This document shows, piece by piece, positions 56,122-64,000 of a DNA stretch of 64,000 bases. The notes beneath the pieces are model-generated. The model had not been told where the DNA came from, did not search any database, and saw only the letters and a program-made list of their open reading frames with translations. Origin of the DNA: Vibrio tetraodonis (lineage in GTDB: Bacteria > Pseudomonadota > Gammaproteobacteria > Enterobacterales > Vibrionaceae); the NCBI RefSeq assembly GCF_003350295.1, contig NZ_QLYY01000013.1:119739-183738 (forward strand). The letters run 5' to 3'. The position numbers and the translations under genes are program-made. Every line of letters begins with the position of its first letter. Position 1 is the stretch's first letter.

Positions 56122-56179
56122 TCAAGGTATGGTTGTTTTTATTTCAGGGTATGGTTTCGTAAAGGCAACATATGGTTGC
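56122..56179 (-). repeat. Right (guaC-proximal) transposon end: three TnsB-type sites
   Basis: Reading inward on the minus strand, copies of the CAACCATA motif lie at 56166-56179 (terminal), 56144-56157 (lacking the first bases) and 56122-56136. The terminus is TGT at 56184-56186. The tighter packing compared with the left end agrees with a Tn7-type right end. Confidence 0.9.
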
Positions 56180-56186
56180 TTTTACA

Positions 56187-56191
56187 GTATT
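56187..56191. repeat. Target-site duplication, right copy
   Basis: GTATT directly follows the terminal ACA and equals 13911-13915. It lies 17 bases from the guaC stop codon. Confidence 0.92.
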
Positions 56192-56208
56192 TCTGAATAA
56201 TCGCCAGA

Positions 56209-57252
56209 TTACTCTTTCCCGAACACGTTATTCTCTTGCTCTTGTACACGGATAAAAGTTGTACGTTTGGTAAGCTCTTTAAGCTTTGCTGCGCCTACAT
56301 AGGTGCAGGTTGAACGCACGCCGCCAAGGATGTCTGAAATAGTGCCGTGAACACTGCCACGAAATGGCAATAGTACCGTTTTTCCTTCGGCCGCGCGGTA
56401 CTGGGCGACACCGCCTGAATGCTTCTTCATCGCCGACTCTGACGACATGCCGTAGAATTTCATCATGGTTTGGCCGTCTTTTTCAATCAGTTCGCCGCCT
56501 GATTCCTCATGACCAGCTAACATACCGCCGAGCATCACAAAATCGGCGCCGCCGCCGAAGGCTTTTGCTACATCGCCTGCGCATGAGCAGCCACCGTCAC
56601 CAATGATCATGCCGCCAAGGCCGTGGGCCGCATCGCCACATTCAATAATGGCTGAAAGCTGAGGGTAACCAACACCTGTTTTTACTCGTGTGGTACAGAC
56701 AGAGCCAGGACCAATGCCGACTTTTACGATATCTGCACCGGCTAAAATCAACTCTTCACACATGTCGCCCGTGACCACATTACCAGCTGAAATCACTTTA
56801 TCTGGAAAGGCGATTCTGACTTTTTCAATGTATTCAACCAGATGCTCTGAGTAACCATTGGCAATATCGATACAGATAAAGATAAGCTCATCACTTAGTG
56901 CCATAATGTCTTTGGTCTTTTGAAAGTCAGCTTCCGAGGTGCCAGTTGAAACCATGACGTTTTTCAGCGTTTGGCTATCGGCACTTTTAACAAATTCAGC
57001 CCAATCATCAACCGTGTAATGCTTGTGAACCGCGGTCATCACACCATGCTCGGCAAGCGCTTTGGCCATTGCAAAGCTACCGACAGAGTCCATATTGGCT
57101 GCAATTACAGGGGTGCCTGACCATTGACGGCCGCTGTGCTTGAAGGTAAAATCGCGGGTTAATTCAACTTGAGAACGGCTTTTGAGCGTTGATCGCTTTG
57201 GGCGAAAGAGTACGTCTTTAAAACCTAACTTAAGTTCTTGTTCGATACGCAT
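56209..57252 (-). CDS. guaC: GMP reductase GuaC, and attachment gene
   Basis: A 347-residue GMP reductase of the IMPDH/GMPR family, full length. The catalytic Cys lies in [22 protein letters not shown], and the NADPH/phosphate region follows ([33 protein letters not shown]). It deaminates GMP to IMP in purine salvage using NADPH. Its 3' end (56237-56268) is the protospacer read by the homing guide; the coding sequence remains intact because insertion occurs 50 bp downstream. Its terminator has been moved away by the transposon, so transcription may run into tnsABC on the same strand. Confidence 0.96.
   Translation of the reverse strand: MRIEQELKLGFKDVLFRPKRSTLKSRSQVELTRDFTFKHSGRQWSGTPVIAANMDSVGSFAMAKALAEHGVMTAVHKHYTVDDWAEFVKSADSQTLKNVMVSTGTSEADFQKTKDIMALSDELIFICIDIANGYSEHLVEYIEKVRIAFPDKVISAGNVVTGDMCEELILAGADIVKVGIGPGSVCTTRVKTGVGYPQLSAIIECGDAAHGLGGMIIGDGGCSCAGDVAKAFGGGADFVMLGGMLAGHEESGGELIEKDGQTMMKFYGMSSESAMKKHSGGVAQYRAAEGKTVLLPFRGSVHGTISDILGGVRSTCTYVGAAKLKELTKRTTFIRVQEQENNVFGKE
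56237..56270 (-). other. guaC protospacer with CC PAM
   Basis: On the guaC sense strand, the 32 bases 56268-56237 match the mini-array spacer except at seven codon third positions, and CC at 56270-56269 directly precedes them. The transposon terminus lies 50 bases beyond the PAM-distal end. Confidence 0.95.
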
Positions 57253-57346
57253 TGTGCATTTCCTTGATTCGATAGTGTAAGTGTCACTGACAAACTGCGG
57301 TGTAAAAGCGTTGGCAGACGCGATTACTGTTTTTCGGACACAAAAA

Positions 57347-57374
57347 AACCGGAGCGTTGGCAGACGCTCCGGTT
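57347..57374 (-). terminator. Bidirectional-type terminator downstream of nnr
   Basis: An 11-bp perfect stem (AACCGGAGCGT at 57347-57357 with ACGCTCCGGTT at 57364-57374) is followed on the minus strand by seven T. It ends the nnr transcript before the guaC promoter. Its inner 14 bases GCGTTGGCAGACGC also occur at 57308-57321. Confidence 0.85.
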
Positions 57375-57504
57375 TTCAGCATTATAGGCTGTGATTTATT
57401 TCCCGCAAGACTGATATTTGCAATTTTTTTGTGGTACCATTTCGAATGTTTGCAAACCAAATTTCACCTCTAGACTGCTTTGTAATCACCCCTGTCTACC
57501 TCTT

Positions 57505-58983
57505 TTAATCATTAGCCAAAAACCGTATATGTGGCAACAAATCACTGGCGCATAGCCCTCGTTGTCCGTTTTTCTCAGCATCTTTGTCTGCTGCAAGACT
57601 ATGAATCATCACCCCTTTTACTGCCGCACTCAAAGTATTGTCGCCTTGAGCTAACAGACCTATGATTACCCCGGTAAGCACATCGCCCATTCCTGCGCTC
57701 GCCATTCCAGGGTTGCCCGCATTACAAACATACATAGTTTTACCATCGAATATCAAGGTGCCCGCACCTTTTAGCACAATTACGCCGCCGTATTGAACAT
57801 GCAGTTTTTCTATCGCTCGGTATCGATCGCTTTCAATATCTTTAATCGAACAACCCAGCAATCTAGCGGCTTCGCCAGGATGAGGTGTAAGAATTCTTTG
57901 GTTATCTTTGCTGGGATGAGAAGCCAATAGGTTCAATGCATCGGCATCAAATACTTTATTAAGCTTTAATGAGCAGACGCTCTCAAACATCTTTTTTGCC
58001 GTGCTGTCAGTGCCAAGCCCAGGCCCTATCGCGATACAGTCACACCACTGATTAAGCCTATGTTCTAGCTGGTTTTTATCTTCCCACGACGCCGCCATCA
58101 CTTCAGGGCAAGCAATGATTGAGGCAAGCGTATTATCTGGGTGAGTGAGAAGTGCGCTTAACCCTGCCCCAACTCGCATACAGGCTTGACTGCTTAGCAA
58201 GGCAGCGCCGCCCATACCTTGGTTTCCACCAATAATGAGTGCTTTACCATGGTGACCTTTATGAGCAGACTTGCGTCGTGTTTCTAAAGGCGCAAAATCA
58301 CAAACAGAATTAAGAAGGTGCGCTATTTGGGTGTTTTGCTTATCAAACACATCTTCAACACCCAAACCGCAAAAATGAACTTCGCCTACATAATCACGTG
58401 ATTGACCCGTAAACAGGCCACATTTAAGGCCAATAAAGGACACCGTATGCTTGGCATTAATACTCACTCCCAAACTTCGGCCAGTATCACTGGATAGCCC
58501 TGATGGCACATCGACAGACAAAATGTCTGCGCCACTATTGTTCAATTTTTCTATCAGTTGAGCAGCGCTGGGTCTTACTTCACCTTTGAGACCAGTTCCG
58601 AGCAGAGCATCAATAATACAGTCAAAGGCTAATTCTTGGTCAAGATCCGGCGCTTGCGTCTCACCGCCTGCGGCGAGAAAATCATGATAAGCGGTTAGCG
58701 CATCACCAGAGAGCTTGTCTTTATCAACACTTTGCCAGACACAAACCTGCATTCCGGCCTCAAGGGCTAACTTGGCAATCACATAACCATCACCGCCGTT
58801 GTTACCACCACCACATACCACCAGCACTCGGCTACAATCTGGGTATTGGTGACACATTAGATCAAATACCGCCTTTCCGGCTCTTCGCATCAGCTCATGC
58901 ATGTCAATGGAGTTAGCTTTTGCCGCCTTTACTTCTCCTGATTTAACTTGTTCGGCGCGATAAAGCGGAATACTTGATGACAT
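57505..58983 (-). CDS. nnr: Bifunctional NAD(P)HX epimerase/dehydratase
   Basis: A 492-residue fusion enzyme. The N-terminal epimerase (YjeF_N) has VVCGGGNNGGDGYVIA near residues 53-70. The C-terminal ADP/ATP-dependent dehydratase has GGNQGMGGAALL and NAGNPGMASAGMGDVLTG (residues ~430-447). It repairs hydrated NADH and NADPH, a housekeeping function. It is often found near tsaE and amiB, but neither is seen here. The downstream side ends at the strong terminator at 57347. Confidence 0.93.
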   Translation of the reverse strand: MSSSIPLYRAEQVKSGEVKAAKANSIDMHELMRRAGKAVFDLMCHQYPDCSRVLVVCGGGNNGGDGYVIAKLALEAGMQVCVWQSVDKDKLSGDALTAYHDFLAAGGETQAPDLDQELAFDCIIDALLGTGLKGEVRPSAAQLIEKLNNSGADILSVDVPSGLSSDTGRSLGVSINAKHTVSFIGLKCGLFTGQSRDYVGEVHFCGLGVEDVFDKQNTQIAHLLNSVCDFAPLETRRKSAHKGHHGKALIIGGNQGMGGAALLSSQACMRVGAGLSALLTHPDNTLASIIACPEVMAASWEDKNQLEHRLNQWCDCIAIGPGLGTDSTAKKMFESVCSLKLNKVFDADALNLLASHPSKDNQRILTPHPGEAARLLGCSIKDIESDRYRAIEKLHVQYGGVIVLKGAGTLIFDGKTMYVCNAGNPGMASAGMGDVLTGVIIGLLAQGDNTLSAAVKGVMIHSLAADKDAEKNGQRGLCASDLLPHIRFLAND

Positions 58984-58999
58984 GTGTTCTCCTAAACGT

Positions 59000-59029
59000 A
59001 ATAAGGGCCAGACTAATCTGACCCTTATT
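59000..59029 (-). terminator. Terminator of the PAS/response-regulator operon
   Basis: AATAAGGG (59000-59007) pairs with CCCTTATT (59022-59029), extended inward by CAGA/TCTG. It lies about 18 bases after the stop of the PAS gene (59047). Confidence 0.6.
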
Positions 59030-59046
59030 TAATCATATCTGCGATA

Positions 59047-59490
59047 TCATTTACTTTGATTAAGTACACTTAACGCCTCTGAAGTCGCATCTTGTATGGA
59101 TAAGAACAAAGACTTTATTTCGCCCGTCGGGGTTCTCATGGGGTTCAACGTGATATTTTGGTACATGTATTTCGCTTGTTGGGTAACAGGTCGAACATTT
59201 CGGCACTTAAACAAGTATTGGCGCTGATGCCAAGTAATAAAGCTGCGACAACCTAGATCATAGACAGGCTTAGCCTTCATTTTAAACCACTCTTCTGGTA
59301 TTTCAGGAAAGATCTCGAAAATGGATTTATCAATCGCATCATGACCATGCAGACCGCTGTGGTGAGTCATAAAGCCATTCCATACTTGAACTTTGTATTC
59401 TCTGTTAATGACTATCAAACCCAAGTCGACGTTTTGAACCATATCGACCATCCAATGAAACTGCTCAAATTCGGCAGGAAGGTTGACCAT
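59047..59490 (-). CDS. PAS-domain protein
   Basis: A 147-residue single-PAS protein (VDLGLIVINREYKVQVWNGFMTHHSGLHGHDAIDKSIFEIFPE). It has no output domain. Its start overlaps the stop of the CheX-type response regulator by one base, so the two are co-translated. It probably senses a small ligand or redox state for a signalling complex with that regulator. Confidence 0.85.
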   Translation of the reverse strand: MVNLPAEFEQFHWMVDMVQNVDLGLIVINREYKVQVWNGFMTHHSGLHGHDAIDKSIFEIFPEIPEEWFKMKAKPVYDLGCRSFITWHQRQYLFKCRNVRPVTQQAKYMYQNITLNPMRTPTGEIKSLFLSIQDATSEALSVLNQSK

Positions 59491-60494
59491 CAGAAGTCCT
59501 CCATTAAGTAGGATAACTTGTCGTCGAGTAATGGGAGCGATTCATCAACGAACATAAACAATAAATCACAGCGAATTGCCGTACCATCAATGTTGTAGCT
59601 TACTTCAAAAGTCATGGTCTTTTGAAACGCGCCTTCTGTATTTTTAATAATCGAGTCTATTGAGATATGTTGGCCCAACAACTCTGGTGAACTTTGAAAA
59701 AAACGCACTTCCGCTTGCTTACCCAAGCCGTTAAGGAACGAGCCTACCAAGATATTCGACACATCCATTAAGAGCTCAAGTTCTTCAAGCTCTTCACTTT
59801 CAGCAGGCACCTTCATCAATTTTTTAAGGTCGCACACACTCGAGTCACTCAAGAGCACGAGAGCTTCCCCTGCTAACCCTTCACCGCTAAAGCCTTGACA
59901 GACTCCAGACACTTGGTCGTTATCGGCCAAATCTCTCAGCGCCATTTGCAGTTCACTGACTTCCAAAATATTTACGTTCGGCAGTGGAAGGTGCACAAAT
60001 ACATCAAAATGCCGTGCAAGCGCATCCGCCGCAACACCAATCGCAACGTTTGCTACTTCTCGGTATATGTCGCGACGTTTAAGGACAGGCAGATCGAGTG
60101 GCGCAGGAGCGACCATTTGCGGCTGAGAGGAAGGTTCAACAAGCTCTTTGAGCACACCATTGAGTATGTCTTTGTCTATCGGCTTCTGGATAAAAGCTTT
60201 AGCGCCAGAAGCCATCACACGTTCTTTCGCCTTGGGTTGAATATCACCCGAAACCACCACAACTTTGATGTCAATACCGCGAGCCTGAATCTCATCTAAG
60301 GTACCAAAGCCATCAAGCTCAGGCATGGTTAAATCAAGAAACATGATTTTGAATTCGTTCTGTTCCAACTGCTCCAAAGCGTCAAGGCCATGTACAGCAA
60401 AAGTGATTTCTGCATTTAAAGCGGGGGGCAGTGATCGCGCCATTTGCTTGCGGGCGAGCGCAGAGTCATCACAGATGAGAACAGGTAAAGACAT
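59490..60494 (-). CDS. Response regulator with CheC/CheX-like domain
   Basis: A 334-residue protein. The receiver domain is LICDDSALARKQMARSLP... with the phospho-acceptor in MFLDLTMPELDGFG (Asp about residue 53) and the conserved Lys in AFIQKPIDKD. After a linker, residues ~150-330 form a CheC/CheX-like domain (LELLMDVSNILVGSFLNGLG), a fold that dephosphorylates CheY-type proteins. It is co-transcribed with the PAS gene. It may act as a phosphatase or adaptor in chemotaxis or c-di-GMP signalling. Confidence 0.85.
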   Translation of the reverse strand: MSLPVLICDDSALARKQMARSLPPALNAEITFAVHGLDALEQLEQNEFKIMFLDLTMPELDGFGTLDEIQARGIDIKVVVVSGDIQPKAKERVMASGAKAFIQKPIDKDILNGVLKELVEPSSQPQMVAPAPLDLPVLKRRDIYREVANVAIGVAADALARHFDVFVHLPLPNVNILEVSELQMALRDLADNDQVSGVCQGFSGEGLAGEALVLLSDSSVCDLKKLMKVPAESEELEELELLMDVSNILVGSFLNGLGKQAEVRFFQSSPELLGQHISIDSIIKNTEGAFQKTMTFEVSYNIDGTAIRCDLLFMFVDESLPLLDDKLSYLMEDF

Positions 60495-60663
60495 GAATGC
60501 ACCTAATCAATAACAAGTTTATCAATAATTTCAGTGTAACAGATGCTCAGGATCTCGAAGTGGTTAAAGCAAAAAATACACAAGATCCGAGCAGAAAAAT
60601 TAATGTTGCCAAACCACAACACATTGACTAGCAGATGGTAAAAACCACACCAGCCGCTTACTA

Positions 60664-61806
60664 CTATTCATCGTCAGCTCCAGAGTTGAATACGTCTTCG
60701 TCAAAGTTTTCATCTCTATATTTGGCCGCTATCTCTCTAAATACGTTTTCTATGTTAAGGAAAGCTTGGACCACCAAAGGTTCGAAATGTGTGCCCTCGC
60801 CCTCTGCGATAATTTCAAGTGCCTTGTCGTGGGGAAACGCGGGTTTATAGACTCGCTCGCAAATCAGAGCGTCATAAACATCAGCCAGCGCCATTAAACG
60901 AGCACTCAAAGGAATATCCGTGCCCTTTAACCCTTCTGGGTATCCGCTACCGTCCCATTTCTCCTGATGGCTATAAGCAATTTCTTTAGCCAAGCTTAAA
61001 AACTCACACTTGAAATCAATCGAATCTTCTACCGACATCAACACGGCTCGACCGAGAATTGTGTGGCGTTTCATTACTTCGAACTCTTCTGATGTCAGGC
61101 GGCCCGGCTTGAGCAAGACTTCGTCTGGAATCCCCACTTTACCAATGTCATGCAGCGGAGCCGACCGATAGAGCAAATTAATCGACTCTGGGGTTAGCTC
61201 ATCAACATAATGACCCATACTGACCAGCTCTTCCGCAAGTACCTTTACGTAGTTTTGGGTGCGGCGAATATGGTTTCCTGTTTCGTTATCACGAGTCTCT
61301 GCCAACGAGGCCATGGCGCCAATCGTTGCGTTCTGCAACATTTCTAACTCGTAAGTACGCTCTTTTACTCGCTCTTCCAAGCGCTCATTTTGCTCTTCGA
61401 GAGCACTAACCGCATGTTTTAGTTTCAGGTGTGTATTGATACGAGAAAGCAATATCGGTGGGCTGACAGGCTTGTGAATATAATCGACTCCCCCGACTTC
61501 AAAGCCTCGTTGCTCGTTTTCAATTTCAGACTTGGCAGTCAAAAATATTATAGGGATGTCACAGGTTACAGGGTCTTTTTTTAGCTGTTCGCACACCTCA
61601 TAACCATCCATCTCTGGCATCATTACATCTAACAACACGATATCAGGCTGTTTTTTCGTGCAAATATTTAGCGCCTGTTTGCCCCCAGTAGAGACAAACA
61701 CACGATAATGTGGTTTCAACAATCCGCTGAGCAACACTCTATTTTCAGCATTATCATCAACAATCAATACGCTAGCCAGATGCTCTTCCACGCCTACTCC
61801 TGACAT
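60664..61806 (-). CDS. Response regulator with HD-GYP c-di-GMP phosphodiesterase domain
   Basis: A 380-residue RpfG-type protein. The N-terminal receiver has VLIVDDNAENR and VLLDVMMPEMDGYE (phospho-Asp about 58) and KPVSPPILL. A coiled-coil linker precedes an HD-GYP domain with the motifs HDIGKVGIPDEVLLKPG, then HQEKWDGSGYPEGLKG. It hydrolyses cyclic di-GMP and so favours motility. It lies next to a chemoreceptor gene on the opposite strand. Confidence 0.93.
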   Translation of the reverse strand: MSGVGVEEHLASVLIVDDNAENRVLLSGLLKPHYRVFVSTGGKQALNICTKKQPDIVLLDVMMPEMDGYEVCEQLKKDPVTCDIPIIFLTAKSEIENEQRGFEVGGVDYIHKPVSPPILLSRINTHLKLKHAVSALEEQNERLEERVKERTYELEMLQNATIGAMASLAETRDNETGNHIRRTQNYVKVLAEELVSMGHYVDELTPESINLLYRSAPLHDIGKVGIPDEVLLKPGRLTSEEFEVMKRHTILGRAVLMSVEDSIDFKCEFLSLAKEIAYSHQEKWDGSGYPEGLKGTDIPLSARLMALADVYDALICERVYKPAFPHDKALEIIAEGEGTHFEPLVVQAFLNIENVFREIAAKYRDENFDEDVFNSGADDE

Positions 61807-62128
61807 CAGAATTTAACAAAAGCCATACAAGTCAGTCATTTAAAATCTGTTCCGAACAAATAATTCTAAGCTCGAATGTGACTAGTAAGCTTTCGAATCT
61901 TGTAAGTATCGAAGTACAACTCGTCCTCGTCAAGGAGATGCATAATCAATGTCTACTCTCACTTTTAAACAGTTATATATAAAATAGACATTTATTAACG
62001 ATAAACAGCGATTAGAACAAGACAACTAAATTCAAATGCACCATGGATTTTTCAAATATCCATTTTTGTGCATATACTAATGACTAATATATCAATATTG
62101 GTTAGTCAAAAATAAGCAGGTAAACACA
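61807..62128. promoter_or_regulatory. Divergent region between HD-GYP regulator and chemoreceptor
   Basis: These 322 bases hold both promoters. A nested inverted repeat lies at 62036-62074 (ATGCAC...ATGGAT with ATCCAT...GTGCAT), and a second one, TGACTAA at 62081-62087 with TTAGTCA at 62102-62108, is in the likely leader of the chemoreceptor. Neither is matched to a known regulator. Confidence 0.4.
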
Positions 62129-63685
62129 ATGCGTGTTAACGAACCCGTGACTCAGAAAGAAGTCACTTATCCACCAGAATATAATTTACTTTCGATTACC
62201 AAAACCAGTAGTCATATCACTTATGCCAGTAAAGAGTTTTGTGATGTTGCTGGGTACACGTTAGACGAACTCGTGGATCAGCCACACAACATCGTTCGCC
62301 ACCCTGATATGCCGCCTGAAGCATTCAACGATATGTGGAACTTTCTCAAGGCTGGAAAGTCTTGGATGGGGATAGTGAAAAATCGCTGTAAGAATGGGGA
62401 TCATTATTGGGTCGATGCTTTTGCATCCCCTATAAAAGTCAACGGCCAAATCGCTGAGTACCAATCCGTTCGTTTATGTCCAAGTCGCCAACATGTGGCC
62501 AATGCTGAAAAAATCTATGCCCAGTTAAAAGCAGGTAAAACGCCCAGTAAGCTAAAAATGCCGAGAACTCGGTTATGGCAACGTCTGGCAGGCGCGTTAC
62601 TTGGCTCCGGCATCATTGCGACAACAGTCGCGAGCTTTTCAGCTATTGGAGCTGTGTGGTTGTTTTTTATATTAGCGACTTTGTCAGGCTATATGCTGAC
62701 TCGTCGTTTGGAAGCACTTTCCGCTCAAGCCAGAGAAGTATTTAACAACCCACTAATGGAATTGGTATACAACGGTCATATTGATGATATCTCAGAAATC
62801 TCTTTAGCGCTTAAGATGAGACAATCCGAGCTCAATGCCGTTGTGGGACGTATTCAGGACTCCAATCACCAAATCGCTGGTGCTGCACAGTCATCTGCTC
62901 AAAACTGCGAAACAACCGCAGACAACCTGTCGGGGCAAACATCTGAAACTGAGCAAGTGGCTGCTGCAATAAATCAAATGCATTCGACCGCTCATGAGAT
63001 TGCTCAAAATGCTCAAAACGCGTCAGATGCCACGGAAAAAGCCAACGAAGCAGTCGTCGAAGGCAAAGGCTCTGTCGAACAAACTGTTGCTTCGATGAAT
63101 GAGCTTTCCCGTCAGCTGGGTGTGGCCTCAGAAGTGGTTCAGCAACTTTCAGAGCATGGACGTACCATCGGCGAGGTACTTATCGTCATTCAAGGTGTCG
63201 CTGAACAAACCAATCTACTTGCTCTCAATGCAGCGATAGAGGCAGCTCGGGCAGGCGATCAAGGGCGGGGTTTTGCAGTCGTTGCAGACGAGGTACGTAA
63301 ACTCGCACAGCGAAGCCATGAATCGACTGAAGAAATACAAAATATCATTAATTTAATACAAACCAGCACAGATAAAGCCGTACAGGCAATGGATGAGGGC
63401 AACAAGCTTTCAGATGTCTGTGTCAATTGCGCAAGCACATCAGGTGAAAAGCTAGACGCATTATTCGATCAGGTAACAGACATCTCAGACCGAAACAATC
63501 AAATAGCAACCGCAATAGAAGAAATGGCTCGTGTTACTGAGGATATGAACTCGAGCGTTCAATCCATTAGCGAGGTATGTTCTGCCACCAATATCTTGGC
63601 CAGTGATACTAAGGAAGAATGTGAGACTTTAGTTGATAACTTAAACTCTCAAGGCCAGCTTGTTAGCCAGTTTAGAAAGCTGTAA
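62129..63685 (+). CDS. PAS-containing methyl-accepting chemotaxis protein (Aer-like)
   Basis: A 518-residue chemoreceptor. The N-terminal PAS domain ([37 protein letters not shown]) is of the Aer type that binds FAD. Two adjacent hydrophobic segments (residues ~152-190) anchor it in the membrane. A long signalling helix pair carries the conserved tip [36 protein letters not shown]. It probably senses redox or energy state and controls CheA. AGCAGG lies nine bases before the start. Confidence 0.93.
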   Translation: MRVNEPVTQKEVTYPPEYNLLSITKTSSHITYASKEFCDVAGYTLDELVDQPHNIVRHPDMPPEAFNDMWNFLKAGKSWMGIVKNRCKNGDHYWVDAFASPIKVNGQIAEYQSVRLCPSRQHVANAEKIYAQLKAGKTPSKLKMPRTRLWQRLAGALLGSGIIATTVASFSAIGAVWLFFILATLSGYMLTRRLEALSAQAREVFNNPLMELVYNGHIDDISEISLALKMRQSELNAVVGRIQDSNHQIAGAAQSSAQNCETTADNLSGQTSETEQVAAAINQMHSTAHEIAQNAQNASDATEKANEAVVEGKGSVEQTVASMNELSRQLGVASEVVQQLSEHGRTIGEVLIVIQGVAEQTNLLALNAAIEAARAGDQGRGFAVVADEVRKLAQRSHESTEEIQNIINLIQTSTDKAVQAMDEGNKLSDVCVNCASTSGEKLDALFDQVTDISDRNNQIATAIEEMARVTEDMNSSVQSISEVCSATNILASDTKEECETLVDNLNSQGQLVSQFRKL

Positions 63686-63730
63686 AAATAAATGCCTTCC
63701 ATATTTGGAATAATGCCGTTCGGATAAGTA

Positions 63731-64000
63731 TTAACACTTATATTTAAATGGATATTTGGCCCGAACAAAGAGGACTGAACGTGGAAACGTTCGGTCCTTT
63801 CTTTTATCTGGCAAAATGAAATGGCTGATGCTCTCTCGCATTTGTTTGAGCCTAACAGGTAAAGTGCCATCGGGGCTGAGCGCTAGCCAGCGCAACTGGG
63901 CATCTATCAAATTTATTGCTGCTGTGAAGCTAACCCGAGTTGGACTTACATTCGCATCTTCGGCAATATGAATCATTTCTAAACGTACTAAATTATAGGC
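63731..64000 (-). CDS. IS4-family-like transposase, C-terminal end (partial)
   Basis: The minus strand is open from the window edge to a TAA at 63731, encoding about 89 residues. The tail pattern (YNLVRLEMIHIA, VSPTRVSFTAAINLID, REXISHFILPDKRKDRTFPR, then KYPFKYKC) is that of the C-terminus of IS4-family transposases. The IS end should lie at about 63711-63730 (AATGCCGTTCGGATAAG), 26 bases after the chemoreceptor stop. The rest of the element is outside the window. Confidence 0.75.
   Translation of the reverse strand, partial: AYNLVRLEMIHIAEDANVSPTRVSFTAAINLIDAQLRWLALSPDGTLPVRLKQMRESISHFILPDKRKDRTFPRSVLFVRAKYPFKYKC

Larger units (their letters stand above)
13916..56186. mobile_element. Tn7-like type I-F3 CRISPR-associated transposon (42,271 bp)
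   Basis: The borders are set by TGT...ACA termini, a 5-bp direct repeat GTATT on both sides, and arrays of TnsB-type sites at each end. The element encodes TnsA, TnsB and TnsC next to the guaC-proximal end, and TniQ with Cas8/5, Cas7 and Cas6 inside. It has a mini-array guide that matches guaC and cargo for defence and competition. The insertion lies 50 bp beyond the PAM-distal end of the guaC protospacer (56237-56268), as expected for I-F3 transposition. The tnsA-proximal end is the target-proximal (right) end by Tn7 convention. No inactivating mutation is seen in the core genes, so the element may be active. Confidence 0.95.

Noticed and set aside
59895..60299. 134-codon plus-strand frame
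   Set aside because: Antisense to the CheX-type response regulator, whose domains are clear; the frame has no family features.
63771..63798. 12-bp hairpin as a dedicated terminator of the chemoreceptor gene
   Set aside because: The stem lies inside the IS4-like transposase coding frame, so it may only be a feature of that IS; a terminator role is possible but unsupported.

Overview
The window looks like a Vibrionaceae chromosome segment (probably Vibrio) carrying a complete 42.3-kb Tn7-like CRISPR-associated transposon. The assignment to Vibrio rests on the gene content (PAS chemoreceptor/HD-GYP/CheX cluster, nnr, guaC, paired arylsulfatases, FadL-type porin, T6SS effector cargo) and on the close match of the transposon machinery to the type I-F3 family known from Vibrio. 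No database search was possible.

Left flank (1-13910), host chromosome: a minus-strand MoxR / DUF58 / DUF4381 / VWA operon (VWA gene cut by the window start); an eight-heme cytochrome c with TPRs; two divergent type I arylsulfatases; a FadL/OmpP1-like porin; a periplasmic solute-binding protein; an EVE-like/HNH endonuclease; a secreted glycine-rich protein; and a rho-independent terminator at 13882-13899 that appears to be the original guaC terminator.

Transposon (13916-56186), flanked by a 5-bp duplication GTATT (13911-13915 and 56187-56191). Both ends start with TGT and carry three TnsB-type sites each. tnsA-tnsB-tnsC lie at the guaC-proximal end. The targeting operon tniQ-cas8/5-cas7-cas6 (41843-46582) is followed by a two-repeat array and then a separate atypical mini-array. 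The mini-array spacer (46904-46935) matches the 3' end of the guaC gene 50 bp from the insertion. All seven mismatches fall on guaC third-codon positions and a CC PAM is present, so this is the homing guide. A small Xre regulator sits beside the mini-array. An identical 12-bp inverted motif overlaps the -10 box of the mini-array promoter and of the divergent promoter between xre and a winged-helix-like gene/helicase pair. cas1, cas2 and cas3 are absent.

Cargo from left to right: Druantia type III-like pair (druH, druE); a T6SS-type PAAR-like effector with two tandemly duplicated membrane immunity genes plus a third truncated copy and a DUF6484 protein; a WYL regulator divergent from a complete Wadjet (jetABCD) anti-plasmid system; the targeting module; a putative two-gene helicase system; two DUF2384-type antitoxins without recognisable toxins; and several unexplained palindrome clusters. 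The element thus combines RNA-guided homing, anti-phage and anti-plasmid defence, and an interbacterial weapon.

Right flank (56187-64000), host: guaC, nnr (NAD(P)HX repair), a PAS protein, a CheX-type response regulator, an HD-GYP response regulator, a PAS chemoreceptor, and the 3' end of an IS4-family-like transposase running off the window.
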